This document shows, one piece after another, positions 34,900 through 43,775 of a DNA stretch of 64,000 nt. A program made the position numbers and the translations under genes. The DNA is from Soehngenia sp. (lineage in GTDB: Bacteria > Bacillota > Clostridia > Tissierellales > Tissierellaceae), in assembly GCA_024637045.1 (NCBI GenBank), contig JAGXFX010000019.1, forward strand, positions 62,001 through 126,000. Direction: 5' to 3'. Below the pieces are notes generated by a model. That model was not told the origin of the DNA. It searched no databases and saw only the letters and a list, made by a program, of their open reading frames with translations. How positions within the stretch are numbered: the first letter of the stretch is position 1; every line of letters begins with the position of its first letter.

Positions 34900-35480
34900 C
34901 GCTACGAAGGTCTTCGCAAGGAAAGTATAATGACTCACTCTCGGATTCAAGATCAGAGATTTATCATGCTCGTCTCTAAAATTGGTTTGCTATCGATTAA
35001 GCTTATGGTTGGTCATTAGAATATTTCGCGTTCTTTATCTAAATTGTAGGCACCTAATTAATTGGTAATCACGTAAACCAGAACAATTTTCTCACTTCGC
35101 ATGAAAAATCTTACTGATCTTTCCATGTATAGGTTCGCTTGTGCCCGGCGATAGAAATACCCAAAATCTTCGATTTTGTGGCATTTCATCGAGGGGGTAT
35201 TCGCTCATTATAACTTTCCTTGCTTCCGTGGTACCAGTCGAATCTGATACTACAAGCGAAAGATTAAAAGTATCACCTAGAGTCGATTGGGTATAGTTTG
35301 ATGAGCTCGAAGGGTACTTTGCAAAGGAGTTCATATGAAAGAACGTCTTTAAAATCCAGCGAGGATTTCGCAGTTCTTTGATTCCTCCAAGCGAAGCGGC
35401 ATAGGAATCAACGGAGAAAACGAGCGCGTGATTTTAAACGGGGTGGAATCTAGAACTGCGTGCAAATACCCAAGAGCTCA
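34900..35480. other. Unexplained CpG-rich, hairpin-rich region between rarA and asnS
   Basis: About 0.6 kb without a convincing gene. From about 35090 to 35475 it has nested complementary arms: TTGGGTAT (35287-35294) with ATACCCAA (35466-35473), CGCAGTTCT (35369-35377) with AGAACTGCG (35452-35460), TTGATTCCT (35378-35386) with AGGAATCAA (35403-35411), plus local hairpins at 35352-35368 and about 35160-35182. Many CG dinucleotides stand out against the AT-rich surroundings. An 80-codon minus-strand frame (35334-35092) has no ribosome site; a plus-strand AAAGGAG before a five-codon frame lies near 35325. It may be a structured RNA or a repeat element. Bases 34860-35090 show nothing recognisable. 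Confidence 0.4.
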
Positions 35481-35501
35481 ATGAAACACTTTCTACTTAA
35501 T

Positions 35502-36815
35502 CTATCTTTTCTTCTTCATCTCATCTTTGATCTTTTTCTCATAACCATGTTCAGTAGGTTCATAGTAAACCTTATCCTCCATCCCTTCAGGAAGATATGC
35601 CTGTTCCACGTGTCCAACTGGATAGTCGTGAGGGTTCAAATATGTTCTCCCATGACCTAATGACTTTGCCCCTCCATAATGGGAGTCTTTAAGGTGAAGA
35701 GGTACTGCTCCAATCTCTTCATTTTTTATATCTGAGAGTGCTTTGTCAATGCCGATGTAGGCTCGGTTGCTCTTTGGTGCTGTGGCGACGTACAAGGCTG
35801 CCTGTGATAGTACAATCCTTCCTTCCGGCATTCCTATAGCATGAACTGCCTGAAGTGCTGCAGTGGCAATCTGAAGCGCCTGAGGATCTGCATTGCCTAC
35901 ATCTTCTGACGCAGCGATTATGATCCTTCTTGCGATGAATTTTGGGTCCTCTCCGGCGTTTATCATCTTGGCCAGGTAATAGAGGGTTGCATCGGGATCG
36001 GATCCTCTCATGCTCTTTATAAAGGCTGAGATTGTATCGTAATGTTCATCACCACCCTTGTCGTATTTAGCTGTTTTTATCTGAATAGATTCCTTGATTC
36101 CAGAAAGGTCAATGCTTCTCTTTCCATCATCTCCCGGTTCAGTTGAAAGAACTCCAATCTCGATTGAATTAAGAAGGATCCTTCCATCACCCTGGGCAAT
36201 TGAAAGAAGATAATCTCTAGCCTCATCCGAAAGCTCAGCTGTGTATGAGCCAAGACCTTTTTCACTGTCACTTAATGCTCTATCAAGGAGCTGCTCAAGA
36301 TGTTTTCTCTCCAGTGGATGCAATAGAAGAACCATTGCCCTTGATAACAATGCTTTGTTTACCTCAAAATATGGGTTTTCAGTAGTCGCTCCAATAAGGA
36401 TTATTATCCCTCTCTCAACAAACGGTAGGAGAGCATCCTGCTGTGACTTGTTGAATCTGTGTATCTCATCAACAAAGAGAATGGACTTTTTACCTCTAAT
36501 TTTTAGACTCTCTTCTGCTCTCGCAACTACTTCTCTTATATCCTTTACTCCAGCGGTTACAGCTGAAAGCTTTTCAAATCTCATCTTTGTCTGATTTGCT
36601 ATTATCATTGCAAGCGTAGTCTTTCCAGTTCCCGGCGGTCCATAGAATATCATTGAATTAATCCGGTCTGCCTTAATTGCTCTATTTAAAAATTTGCCTT
36701 CTCCAAGTATATGATCCTGTCCAACAAACTCATCTACTTTAGTTGGTCTCATTCTGTCTGCAAGAGGGGCTTCCTTTTTTAATTTGTCCTCCATGGATAT
36801 TGTAAATAAATCCAT
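35502..36815 (-). CDS. rarA: Replication-associated recombination protein RarA (MgsA)
   Basis: A 437-residue AAA+ ATPase related to clamp loaders. It has PLADRMRPTKVDEFVGQDH, Walker A FYGPPGTGKTTLAM, Walker B SILFVDEIHRFNKSQQDALL and sensor GATTENPYFEVNKALLSR, then the MgsA C-terminal domain (KSMRGSDPDATLYYLAKMI). RarA acts at stalled replication forks. The ATG at 36815 is chosen for the AGGTGAT before it; the frame opens 13 codons further upstream. Confidence 0.94.
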   Translation of the reverse strand: MDLFTISMEDKLKKEAPLADRMRPTKVDEFVGQDHILGEGKFLNRAIKADRINSMIFYGPPGTGKTTLAMIIANQTKMRFEKLSAVTAGVKDIREVVARAEESLKIRGKKSILFVDEIHRFNKSQQDALLPFVERGIIILIGATTENPYFEVNKALLSRAMVLLLHPLERKHLEQLLDRALSDSEKGLGSYTAELSDEARDYLLSIAQGDGRILLNSIEIGVLSTEPGDDGKRSIDLSGIKESIQIKTAKYDKGGDEHYDTISAFIKSMRGSDPDATLYYLAKMINAGEDPKFIARRIIIAASEDVGNADPQALQIATAALQAVHAIGMPEGRIVLSQAALYVATAPKSNRAYIGIDKALSDIKNEEIGAVPLHLKDSHYGGAKSLGHGRTYLNPHDYPVGHVEQAYLPEGMEDKVYYEPTEHGYEKKIKDEMKKKR

Positions 36816-36889
36816 TTTATAATCACCTATTTCCTTGTATTTTCGTATCAACATTCATATTATATCACAACGACGTATGATTAAAAATG

Positions 36890-36917
36890 CAATGAGAAAG
36901 GAGCCCTTTCGGACTCC
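36890..36917 (-). terminator. Terminator of the ornithine fermentation operon
   Basis: GGAGTCC pairs with GGGCTCC around the tetraloop GAAA on the minus strand (36917-36900), then TTTCTCATTGCATTTTT. The stem begins at the last base of the racemase stop codon. Confidence 0.6.
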
Positions 36918-37978
36918 TAGATAATTTTTTTCTCAACGTATTCACTTGTCATTATTCTAAGCATGCTTACATAGTGCATCTTAAAGGAAACAATGTCTCC
37001 AACTTTGTATTCAATTTCTGAGTCAGAACCATCCAGTATCAGATGATCAGAACTTCCTCCAAGGATTATCAGTCCCTGATCCATTGGTTTCAATGTATCC
37101 AGATCCATATCCTGTTTACCTATGGCGCAAAGAATTCTTTTTCTTACGCCTCTGTCTATAAAGGTGGGAACCTTTCCAAATGCATCTCGTCCTATTTCCT
37201 CTGTTGGCACTGATGGCTTCTCCTTGACCTCAATTACCTGCGCCTCCAGTGTAAATACAGAATCATCTGTTCCTTCAATTCTGTTTCCATAAGCAGCTTC
37301 CGTTCCCATAAGAAGGGCTTCTCCCATTCTCAGATTGTTTATTCCTTCAGGGAGCCTTCCCTCGAGAAGGTGAATTGTGCTTGAGTTTCCTCCGGATATT
37401 ATTTCAAGGTTGATATTAAATCGTTTTTCAACACTTGTGGCAATAGCCACTAGCCTCTGAAGTATTCTCTCGTTAGGAATAACTCCTCCATAACAGGTGA
37501 GATTAACTCCCAGCCCTCTGATTTTAATCCACTTAAAATTCAGTATTTCCTCTATCGCCTCAAAGAGATCCTCTTCGTGGAAGTATCCTTCCCGAAGATC
37601 TCCAAGATCAACCATAAGGATTATGTCGTGCATCTTATTAATCTTTTCAGCAGCCTTGTTAAGAGCCTTGACTGTTTCAACTTCAGAGTTAAGCGATATA
37701 TCTGCATATTTTACCATATCATCCGCTTCAGAAATCATTGGTAGTCTCAGCATTAACTTTGGTATATCCAAATCCTTAAGCTTTTTAAGATTCTGAATCC
37801 TCGAGTCAGCCAGATAAGTCACTCCACCGTCAACATATGCCTTTGCGATTTCGGGGTTGGCAGAGAAACCTTTTGTTACTCCTGCAACCGTAAGATGATT
37901 GGCTGTGGCTAACTTCATTACCGCTTTTACATTGTGTCTAAGCTTTTCTGTATCAATTGTAATTCTTGGATAGGCCAT
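36917..37978 (-). CDS. orr: Ornithine racemase (PLP-dependent)
   Basis: A 353-residue alanine racemase-like fold III enzyme. The PLP lysine is K36 in VAGVTKGFSA, with the barrel blocks IILMVDLGDLREGYF, IRGLGVNLTCYGG and IISGGNSSTIHLL. The beta domain is reduced relative to alanine racemase. It is the last gene of the ornithine operon, where an L-ornithine racemase makes the D-ornithine used by the aminomutase. AAGGAGG precedes the ATG. Identity rests on family and on context. Confidence 0.88.
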   Translation of the reverse strand: MAYPRITIDTEKLRHNVKAVMKLATANHLTVAGVTKGFSANPEIAKAYVDGGVTYLADSRIQNLKKLKDLDIPKLMLRLPMISEADDMVKYADISLNSEVETVKALNKAAEKINKMHDIILMVDLGDLREGYFHEEDLFEAIEEILNFKWIKIRGLGVNLTCYGGVIPNERILQRLVAIATSVEKRFNINLEIISGGNSSTIHLLEGRLPEGINNLRMGEALLMGTEAAYGNRIEGTDDSVFTLEAQVIEVKEKPSVPTEEIGRDAFGKVPTFIDRGVRKRILCAIGKQDMDLDTLKPMDQGLIILGGSSDHLILDGSDSEIEYKVGDIVSFKMHYVSMLRIMTSEYVEKKII

Positions 37979-37989
37979 AGCACTCCTCC

Positions 37990-39354
37990 TTATCTCAGTC
38001 CAAAGCTCTTCATCATCAAGTCTAGAGCTATCTCTGGATATTTTTTTGACATTACACCCAATGATGCCATTATATAGTGGTTATCTATCAGAATTTCTGC
38101 CTCCTTGTTTGGAAGTAAGTCTGTTCCCATATTTGAAACAGGGATTTTCTCTATTATATCATTTCTCCCGGGAAGCCTTGTCAAAGCTCCTCCGGTACCT
38201 ATGATATATCTTACCCCTGTAAGGTCCTTGCCTTCTGCTATTGTCTTTTTGCCGCTTGGACCATAAAGAGCCTTGAGTCTTCCTGCATGTCTCTTTACTG
38301 CTGTAATTGTTGCATGTTCAGTTAGAACCTCAACGAATCTTTTTTCCAGGTCAGATTCAGGTATAGGCTTATGGTGCTGGATAAGATTATCCAGTGCAGA
38401 CTCGTCCAAGTCCAGCTCAGACATCAATTTATCCTCTCCTACCATTTCAACAATGTTCTTCATATTTACATAAACACCAAGATCCCCTTCTACTGTTCTC
38501 TTGGCGAATGGTTCAGGACTCAACATTATTCTTGCTATTTCTTCGCTGTCCTCTGTTACTGAGTGAACATCTGTCGTTGCACCACCAACATCTATTGTCA
38601 TCAAGTCGCCGATCTCATCATATAGAACCTGTGATGCCTCCATAACTGCTCCTGGTGTTGGCATTATGTTTCCTGTTACCATATCTCTTATTTTCTCCAT
38701 TCCAGGGGCATGGATTATATGCTTTTCGAATACGGACTGTATTACTTTTCTCGTAGGCTCAATATTAAGTTCATCAATCTTTGGATAGACATTTTCCACA
38801 ATATACAGTTCATTGTCAGTTCCTTCAAAAATATCCCTTATATCCTCCTGATTCTCTACATTGCCTGCATATATCACAGGGATACCAAGGTTTAGCTCAG
38901 CAATTAGCTCAGCGTTGTTTAAGGCCGTATCTCGCTCGCCGTAGTCTACTCCACCTGCAATAAGGATTATATTAGGTTTTGTTTCCTTTATTTTTCTAAG
39001 GTCTGATTTTCTTAGTTTTCCTGCTGTAATAAACTTGATATTTGCTCCTGCTCCAAGGGCAGCCTCCTTGGCCGCTCTTACGGTCATATCGTAAACCAGA
39101 CCGTGAACTGTCATTCTAAGTCCACCTGCAGCAGAACTGGTTGCTATAAGCTCATCGTACTCAATTTTATCGACCTCTATATTTTTACAAAGGTCATCTA
39201 TTGCCTCATTAAGTCCAATTGTAACATCTCCCTGGAGAACAGAGGTTGCCCCCTGTCCCTGTCCAAGGAAAACCGGATTGGTCTCTATGTCGTTAAAAGC
39301 ATTTACCACAGTTGTGGTACTGCCTATTTCAGCTACAAGTAGATTAATCTTCAT
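37990..39354 (-). CDS. MutL/GlmL-like ATPase of the ornithine operon (OR-4 type)
   Basis: A 454-residue actin-fold protein of the GlmL/MutL family. It has LLVAEIGSTTTVVNAF at the start, IAGGVDYGERDTALNN, MTIDVGGATTDVHSV and IGTGGALTRLPG near the end. GlmL/MutL relatives occur beside adenosylcobalamin-dependent mutases, and a chaperone or reactivase role for OraS/OraE is the natural inference, not proven. The start is the ATG at 39354, overlapping oraE by 11 bases; a GTG four codons earlier is possible. Old annotations confuse it with DNA mismatch repair MutL, to which it is unrelated. Confidence 0.85.
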   Translation of the reverse strand: MKINLLVAEIGSTTTVVNAFNDIETNPVFLGQGQGATSVLQGDVTIGLNEAIDDLCKNIEVDKIEYDELIATSSAAGGLRMTVHGLVYDMTVRAAKEAALGAGANIKFITAGKLRKSDLRKIKETKPNIILIAGGVDYGERDTALNNAELIAELNLGIPVIYAGNVENQEDIRDIFEGTDNELYIVENVYPKIDELNIEPTRKVIQSVFEKHIIHAPGMEKIRDMVTGNIMPTPGAVMEASQVLYDEIGDLMTIDVGGATTDVHSVTEDSEEIARIMLSPEPFAKRTVEGDLGVYVNMKNIVEMVGEDKLMSELDLDESALDNLIQHHKPIPESDLEKRFVEVLTEHATITAVKRHAGRLKALYGPSGKKTIAEGKDLTGVRYIIGTGGALTRLPGRNDIIEKIPVSNMGTDLLPNKEAEILIDNHYIMASLGVMSKKYPEIALDLMMKSFGLR

Positions 39355-41560
39355 TGGCCATTTCACGTCTCTTCTTCACCAGGAAAGTAGCTACTTGAGA
39401 ACCCTTTGCTCCCCGGCCAAATCCTGCATCCATTCCGTTTATTACTGCAGTCTCATTTGATACCTGAGTACCGCCCGCAACGAAAATCATCTTGTCCCTT
39501 ACACCTCTTTCAATTGCGTACTCGTGAAGCTTCTTCATGTTCTTGTAGTGGATATCATCATGTGAGATGATAGTTGAAGTAAGAACAGCATCTGCATTTA
39601 TCTCAATTGCAGCATCTAGAAGCTTCTCTACTGAAACTGATGTTCCAAGGATATGACACTCAATTCCGTATCCTTCGATTCCACCGTGCTTGATATCGAC
39701 AATCTCACGGATTCCTACTGAGTGTTCGTCCTCTCCTACAGTTGCAGCAACTACCTTCATAGGTTTGTTATCGATGTCCTCTCTTATCTGGTCATCTGAC
39801 ATTATTTCTGGTTTCGGAGGTATTACAAGCTCACTTGTATCAATTGAAAAGTCAACCTTACCCTTAAGCTCTATTCTTGTACCCTCTGCTTCCTGCATAA
39901 TCTCCCTGTGGATTACTTCGCAGTCATGGAGGTTCATTCTCTTGCCGATTTCAAGAGCTGCAAATTCAGCAGTTCTGACATCAGTTGGAAGAAACATGGT
40001 CAAGAGGATAATTCCATCTCCAAGCCATTCCATTTCAGGCTTAAGTTTTGTTGTGCCAATAAGATCTTTTACTTCTTCAAGTCTTACATTTACATTGTCA
40101 GACTCATCAAGCTCATCTATAAAGATTATCTTGTCTGGTTCTTCAAGGGTTGATCCACCGATAAGTTTTGATGGATTCTCGACATATTCCTCGCCATACT
40201 GAGCGATGTTGTTGTATCCAAAGTGTGCTGTTACAGGAGCCATGTAGTCCGTATCTCTCTCGTAAACAGTACCTTCTCCTACACCACCGTCTATTTTCCT
40301 AACGATTCCGTCTCCGTTTCTCTCGGGATAGTATCCTGAGTCAACAAAGAATCCATCCTCCACTGCCTTGAAGTAGCCTCCGATTTCCAGCATCTCTTCC
40401 ATAAACAGAATTGCTCTTTCCTTCAGCTCTCTTACTGTATCTCCCAGCTCACTGTCGTGACGCTTCAATTGAATCATTGTCATCAGACCGTCAAGTCCGT
40501 TGAAAACCTGCTTTGCAGTATCTGTTGCTTCGATGTTGTATATGTGCCATGGCACATTTCTACCTTCATCAGGTGTGATTGTTGATTGAATATCAGCTGA
40601 TGTCATTTGTGAAATTAATAGGTTCAATACATGTGTAACCGTTGCTTCTCTTGCTGATGATTCCATGTATTTTGTATTTTGCTGTGCTCTCATTCTGTAC
40701 TCTCTGAACAAGTCTCTCAACGCAACTGCATATGGCAGGTCAAGTCTCATGCTTGGAGCTGGAGGTGCTGTTGGGGGTACTGTTGAAAGGCAAATATTAC
40801 CTTTCTTCATTCCTACCTTAACTGAAAATATTGAGTTTATAGCATGTTGTACCATCAGCTCAGGCATTACCTTCCATGCTTCCCTAGCTGTAGCATTTGC
40901 ATTATGAGCACCATCAATCTGTGCTATATCAGCCCAGGTCATAATCTTCTTTGCCTCTGCTGCATCGACAAATGATCTTATCATGTTGATGTTCCTGTAC
41001 AATACATTGTATTGTGGATCCTGGTGTGCTCCGTTTACGCCTTCTTCTGCAAACATTACAGCAATTTCAGGACCTGCTACTCCTGATACATATGAATGAT
41101 AATTTATTGGTCTTCCGACTTCTTCTTCAATCAAGTCCAAGGCTTTTCTTTGTACCCTTACCTGCTTACGGGTTATCGGTATTCCTCCAACGCCCTGTGG
41201 AGTCCCTTCAATCAGACTTTCAAAGTGTGACTGTCCTGCAGTTCTAATTACCATAAGATGGTCAGCACCGTGCCATGCAGCCATTCTCATTCTTCTTATA
41301 TCATCCTCGAATCTACCTGATGCAATTTCCGTAGTTATAACCGGTTGTGGTTGTGGATCGATATTTTCAAAATACTTTGCTGCTGGAAGCGGCTGGCTTT
41401 GCTTTAGATTTTCAGAAGTCTCGTAGTATTCAAACTTTCCGATTTGTCTCTTTTCGCCTCGGCCTTCTCTCCAGTGCCATCCTCTTCTCTTTGGTCTGTA
41501 ATTCTCTATATCCTTTAACAGTTCCTTAATGTCTAGTTTTTCATTTGGTTTAAGATCCAT
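39344..41560 (-). CDS. oraE: D-ornithine 4,5-aminomutase, large subunit OraE
   Basis: A 738-residue PLP- and adenosylcobalamin-dependent mutase that converts D-ornithine to 2,4-diaminopentanoate. The catalytic barrel is in the first two-thirds, and the Rossmann cobalamin domain is at the C-terminus. The B12 motif DEHSVG gives axial His613, and the PLP lysine is K624 in VDIKHGGIEGYG, the same 11-residue spacing as in the characterised enzyme. The ATG overlaps the oraS stop by one base. Length and lack of a separate B12 subunit separate it from lysine 5,6-aminomutase. Confidence 0.94.
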   Translation of the reverse strand: MDLKPNEKLDIKELLKDIENYRPKRRGWHWREGRGEKRQIGKFEYYETSENLKQSQPLPAAKYFENIDPQPQPVITTEIASGRFEDDIRRMRMAAWHGADHLMVIRTAGQSHFESLIEGTPQGVGGIPITRKQVRVQRKALDLIEEEVGRPINYHSYVSGVAGPEIAVMFAEEGVNGAHQDPQYNVLYRNINMIRSFVDAAEAKKIMTWADIAQIDGAHNANATAREAWKVMPELMVQHAINSIFSVKVGMKKGNICLSTVPPTAPPAPSMRLDLPYAVALRDLFREYRMRAQQNTKYMESSAREATVTHVLNLLISQMTSADIQSTITPDEGRNVPWHIYNIEATDTAKQVFNGLDGLMTMIQLKRHDSELGDTVRELKERAILFMEEMLEIGGYFKAVEDGFFVDSGYYPERNGDGIVRKIDGGVGEGTVYERDTDYMAPVTAHFGYNNIAQYGEEYVENPSKLIGGSTLEEPDKIIFIDELDESDNVNVRLEEVKDLIGTTKLKPEMEWLGDGIILLTMFLPTDVRTAEFAALEIGKRMNLHDCEVIHREIMQEAEGTRIELKGKVDFSIDTSELVIPPKPEIMSDDQIREDIDNKPMKVVAATVGEDEHSVGIREIVDIKHGGIEGYGIECHILGTSVSVEKLLDAAIEINADAVLTSTIISHDDIHYKNMKKLHEYAIERGVRDKMIFVAGGTQVSNETAVINGMDAGFGRGAKGSQVATFLVKKRREMANED

Positions 41561-41925
41561 TATTTGGCACCTCCTTCAAACAAGGGCTTTACTTCATTCC
41601 AGGCTTCGCCCTCTACTAGAAGGAGACCTGTTTCTCTTATTCCCATGTTCTTTTTATCTGCAAGCTTGTAAACAATATGTCCAACGCCTTTTCCAATTAA
41701 ACCTCTGTCTATCGCATTATCAACGATGCTCTTTGCCTCTACACTTGAGAAGCCCATTCTCAATAATACACTTCTCTCAATTGAAGGACTTGTATTCTTG
41801 TAACCCAGATCTACAATTGGATCAACAAGTTCTTCAGCCAATTCCCAGAATCTGGCTTCCAGCTGATCCTCTGAAAGATCTGCCAGTTTTTTTCTTCGTT
41901 CTTGAAAATCATCTGCTCTCTTCAT
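41560..41925 (-). CDS. oraS: D-ornithine 4,5-aminomutase, small subunit OraS
   Basis: A 121-residue helical protein, MKRADDFQERRKKLADLSED at the start, with the conserved YKNTSPSIERSVLLRMGFSS block. It has the size expected for OraS, the companion needed for folding and activity of OraE. A one-base overlap (TAATG) with oraE couples the two at equal dose. Confidence 0.93.
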   Translation of the reverse strand: MKRADDFQERRKKLADLSEDQLEARFWELAEELVDPIVDLGYKNTSPSIERSVLLRMGFSSVEAKSIVDNAIDRGLIGKGVGHIVYKLADKKNMGIRETGLLLVEGEAWNEVKPLFEGGAK

Positions 41926-41927
41926 TA

Positions 41928-43358
41928 TTATTCCTCCGTTTCAACTTTTACTCCCAATTCTTCCAGCGCATCTCTAACAAAACTTTCATTTGATTTCGTA
42001 TCAGCTACAAGGAAGTCAAGGTCTTCTCTGTTTACAGTTTCAACTTCTGAATTCTTTATACTGTTTCTAATATAGGATTTTTTAGTTTTTTCAATATCAA
42101 GCTCTTCAACACAAAGCATTCCTGGATCCTCAGGAAGTATAATATTCTCTCCTGGAACCTCATTAGCTGGATTCCCCTTAAGAATCTTTATTCCGTTCTC
42201 TTTTGCAAATGTAAGCTGAGGATTGATATGTTTTCCTGCTCCTGTGTATTCAGTCTCCTGAACAACTACAATCTGATCCTCATCCATTTCCTGAGATAAA
42301 ACAAATGCTACGGCAAGGGCAGTGTTTCCTGCAGGTCCTCTTTCAAGTCCTTCAACTTGTGCAAGCAACTCAGTCATATAGAATACTGATCCCTGGTTTA
42401 CTGTTAAATACCTATCCATATATCTCAATGGTCTTGCTGCTGATCTTGGAACGTCAGATCTGTCTGGCCAAGTTGCAAAAGGAATACCAAATCCAGTATG
42501 TCCTGTTGTAAATGATTTTTTATTGAATTGCTCATCACTTGCCATATGAAGTCCTGAAAGGCTTACACTTGCACCTATAACTGTAGTATCAAGTGCACCT
42601 GCTTTAATTAGCCCTCTTGCAGTACCTGTAAGGTTTCCTCCCCCTGCATTTGTTACCACAACTGCATCTGGGTCTCTTCCTTCTTTTTCTCTGAATTGCA
42701 TGGATATCTCGTATCCAAGTGTTTCTACTCCCGCTATACCAAATGGCGTGTAAAGAGATGCGTTGAAAAATCCTGTCTCTTCAAGCAAAAGAAGGAACGA
42801 GTAGAATAGTTCAGGTCCTACTGACAGCTGTACTACTTCTGCTCCATATGCTTCACATGCTCTCGCCTTTTCAATTATTTCCGGTTGACCTTTTCCCTTT
42901 GAATCATAGCATTCCTGCACAATTATACATTTAAGCCCTCTCATTGCTGCCTGTGATGCAACAGCTGCTCCGTAGTTTCCTGAGGTAGCTGCTATAACAC
43001 CTTTATACCCCAATTTTTGAGCGTGATAAACTGCAGTAGCCGCTCGCCTTGCTTTAAAACTTCCAGAAGGATTGCTTGCTTCATCTTTAAGAAAGATTCT
43101 AGCTCCCTTTCCTGGCTTTGCGTATTTTCTTGCAAGTTTTGTAATATTTCTTAACTCGTAAAGTGGAGTGTTTCCAACTGTTGTTTCTTTTTGTATTTCC
43201 TCAATTTCCTGTAAACTATATCCTGTTTCCTTCATCATTCTTTCATAATCAAAGGCAATTCTACCTGACTCAAAAATATCGTAGTCAATTCCAACTGAAG
43301 ACTTCATTATTTCGAGTTTTCTTGACATTACAGCGCTGAGGCTTCTGTCTTTAGTCAT
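41928..43358 (-). CDS. ortB: 2-amino-4-ketopentanoate thiolase, beta subunit OrtB
   Basis: A 476-residue PLP enzyme of fold type II (threonine synthase-like). The PLP lysine is K102 in NPSGSFKARRAATAV and the phosphate loop is NAGGGNLTGTARGLI. With OrtA it cleaves 2-amino-4-ketopentanoate with CoA into alanine and acetyl-CoA. The ATG at 43358 has AAGGTGA five bases before it and overlaps the ortA stop by eight bases; an upstream GTG lies inside the ribosome site. Confidence 0.93.
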   Translation of the reverse strand: MTKDRSLSAVMSRKLEIMKSSVGIDYDIFESGRIAFDYERMMKETGYSLQEIEEIQKETTVGNTPLYELRNITKLARKYAKPGKGARIFLKDEASNPSGSFKARRAATAVYHAQKLGYKGVIAATSGNYGAAVASQAAMRGLKCIIVQECYDSKGKGQPEIIEKARACEAYGAEVVQLSVGPELFYSFLLLLEETGFFNASLYTPFGIAGVETLGYEISMQFREKEGRDPDAVVVTNAGGGNLTGTARGLIKAGALDTTVIGASVSLSGLHMASDEQFNKKSFTTGHTGFGIPFATWPDRSDVPRSAARPLRYMDRYLTVNQGSVFYMTELLAQVEGLERGPAGNTALAVAFVLSQEMDEDQIVVVQETEYTGAGKHINPQLTFAKENGIKILKGNPANEVPGENIILPEDPGMLCVEELDIEKTKKSYIRNSIKNSEVETVNREDLDFLVADTKSNESFVRDALEELGVKVETEE

Positions 43359-43662
43359 GTTTTTCACCTTCCTCTAGTAGTTCCCTTGCCTGTCTTCCTA
43401 TATAAAGAAGCTCAGGTACAGCCTTTCCGTAATCGTGATCCCAGAAAGGATTAATCTCTATCAATTCACCTGTTACTTTTCTTCCGATATAAGTTTCAAC
43501 ATCTACCTGGTCTCCAATACTTGCAGTCTCATTAATCAGAAATCCCTTATCCCACATTTCCAAGGGAACGCTTTGAGTGTCCTCGGGTATGTTTGGTGAT
43601 CTTTCACCAACGTTTAGAATAATTTTATGAATTCTTACCCAATCGCCTTTTTTTGCTACCAT
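43351..43662 (-). CDS. ortA: 2-amino-4-ketopentanoate thiolase, alpha subunit OrtA
   Basis: A 103-residue protein: AKKGDWVRIHKIILNVGERS, then GRKVTGELIEINPFWDHDYG. Size and position before ortB match OrtA of Acetoanaerobium sticklandii. Two ATG codons are close together; the second (43662) is eight bases from GGAGG and is preferred. A ten-base-pair hairpin lies just upstream. Confidence 0.92.
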   Translation of the reverse strand: MVAKKGDWVRIHKIILNVGERSPNIPEDTQSVPLEMWDKGFLINETASIGDQVDVETYIGRKVTGELIEINPFWDHDYGKAVPELLYIGRQARELLEEGEKHD

Positions 43663-43698
43663 ATCCATTTCCTCCTTCTTAACCCATTTTCATGGAAG

Positions 43699-43725
43699 AA
43701 TGAGTAGACAAATCATCTACTCATT
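43699..43725 (-). other. Ten-base-pair hairpin between ord and ortA
   Basis: AATGAGTAGA pairs perfectly with TCTACTCATT around seven bases. CTTCCATG follows, so there is no U-run and it is unlikely to be a terminator. It may mark an mRNA processing or stability element that sets ord apart from ortA-ortB. Confidence 0.5.
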
Positions 43726-43775
43726 ATCCCAATATATTTCTAAATGTTAATATTTCTATTTCAGTTCCGTATTAA

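Noticed and set aside
35092-35334. 80-codon minus-strand frame as a real gene
   Set aside because: No ribosome site before its ATG, no recognisable family, and it overlaps arms of nested hairpins; kept only as part of the structured region.
34900-35480. OLE or other named large ornate RNA
   Set aside because: Neither the adjacent membrane partner gene nor a remembered consensus of OLE, ROOL, GOLLD or HEARO fits; left unnamed.
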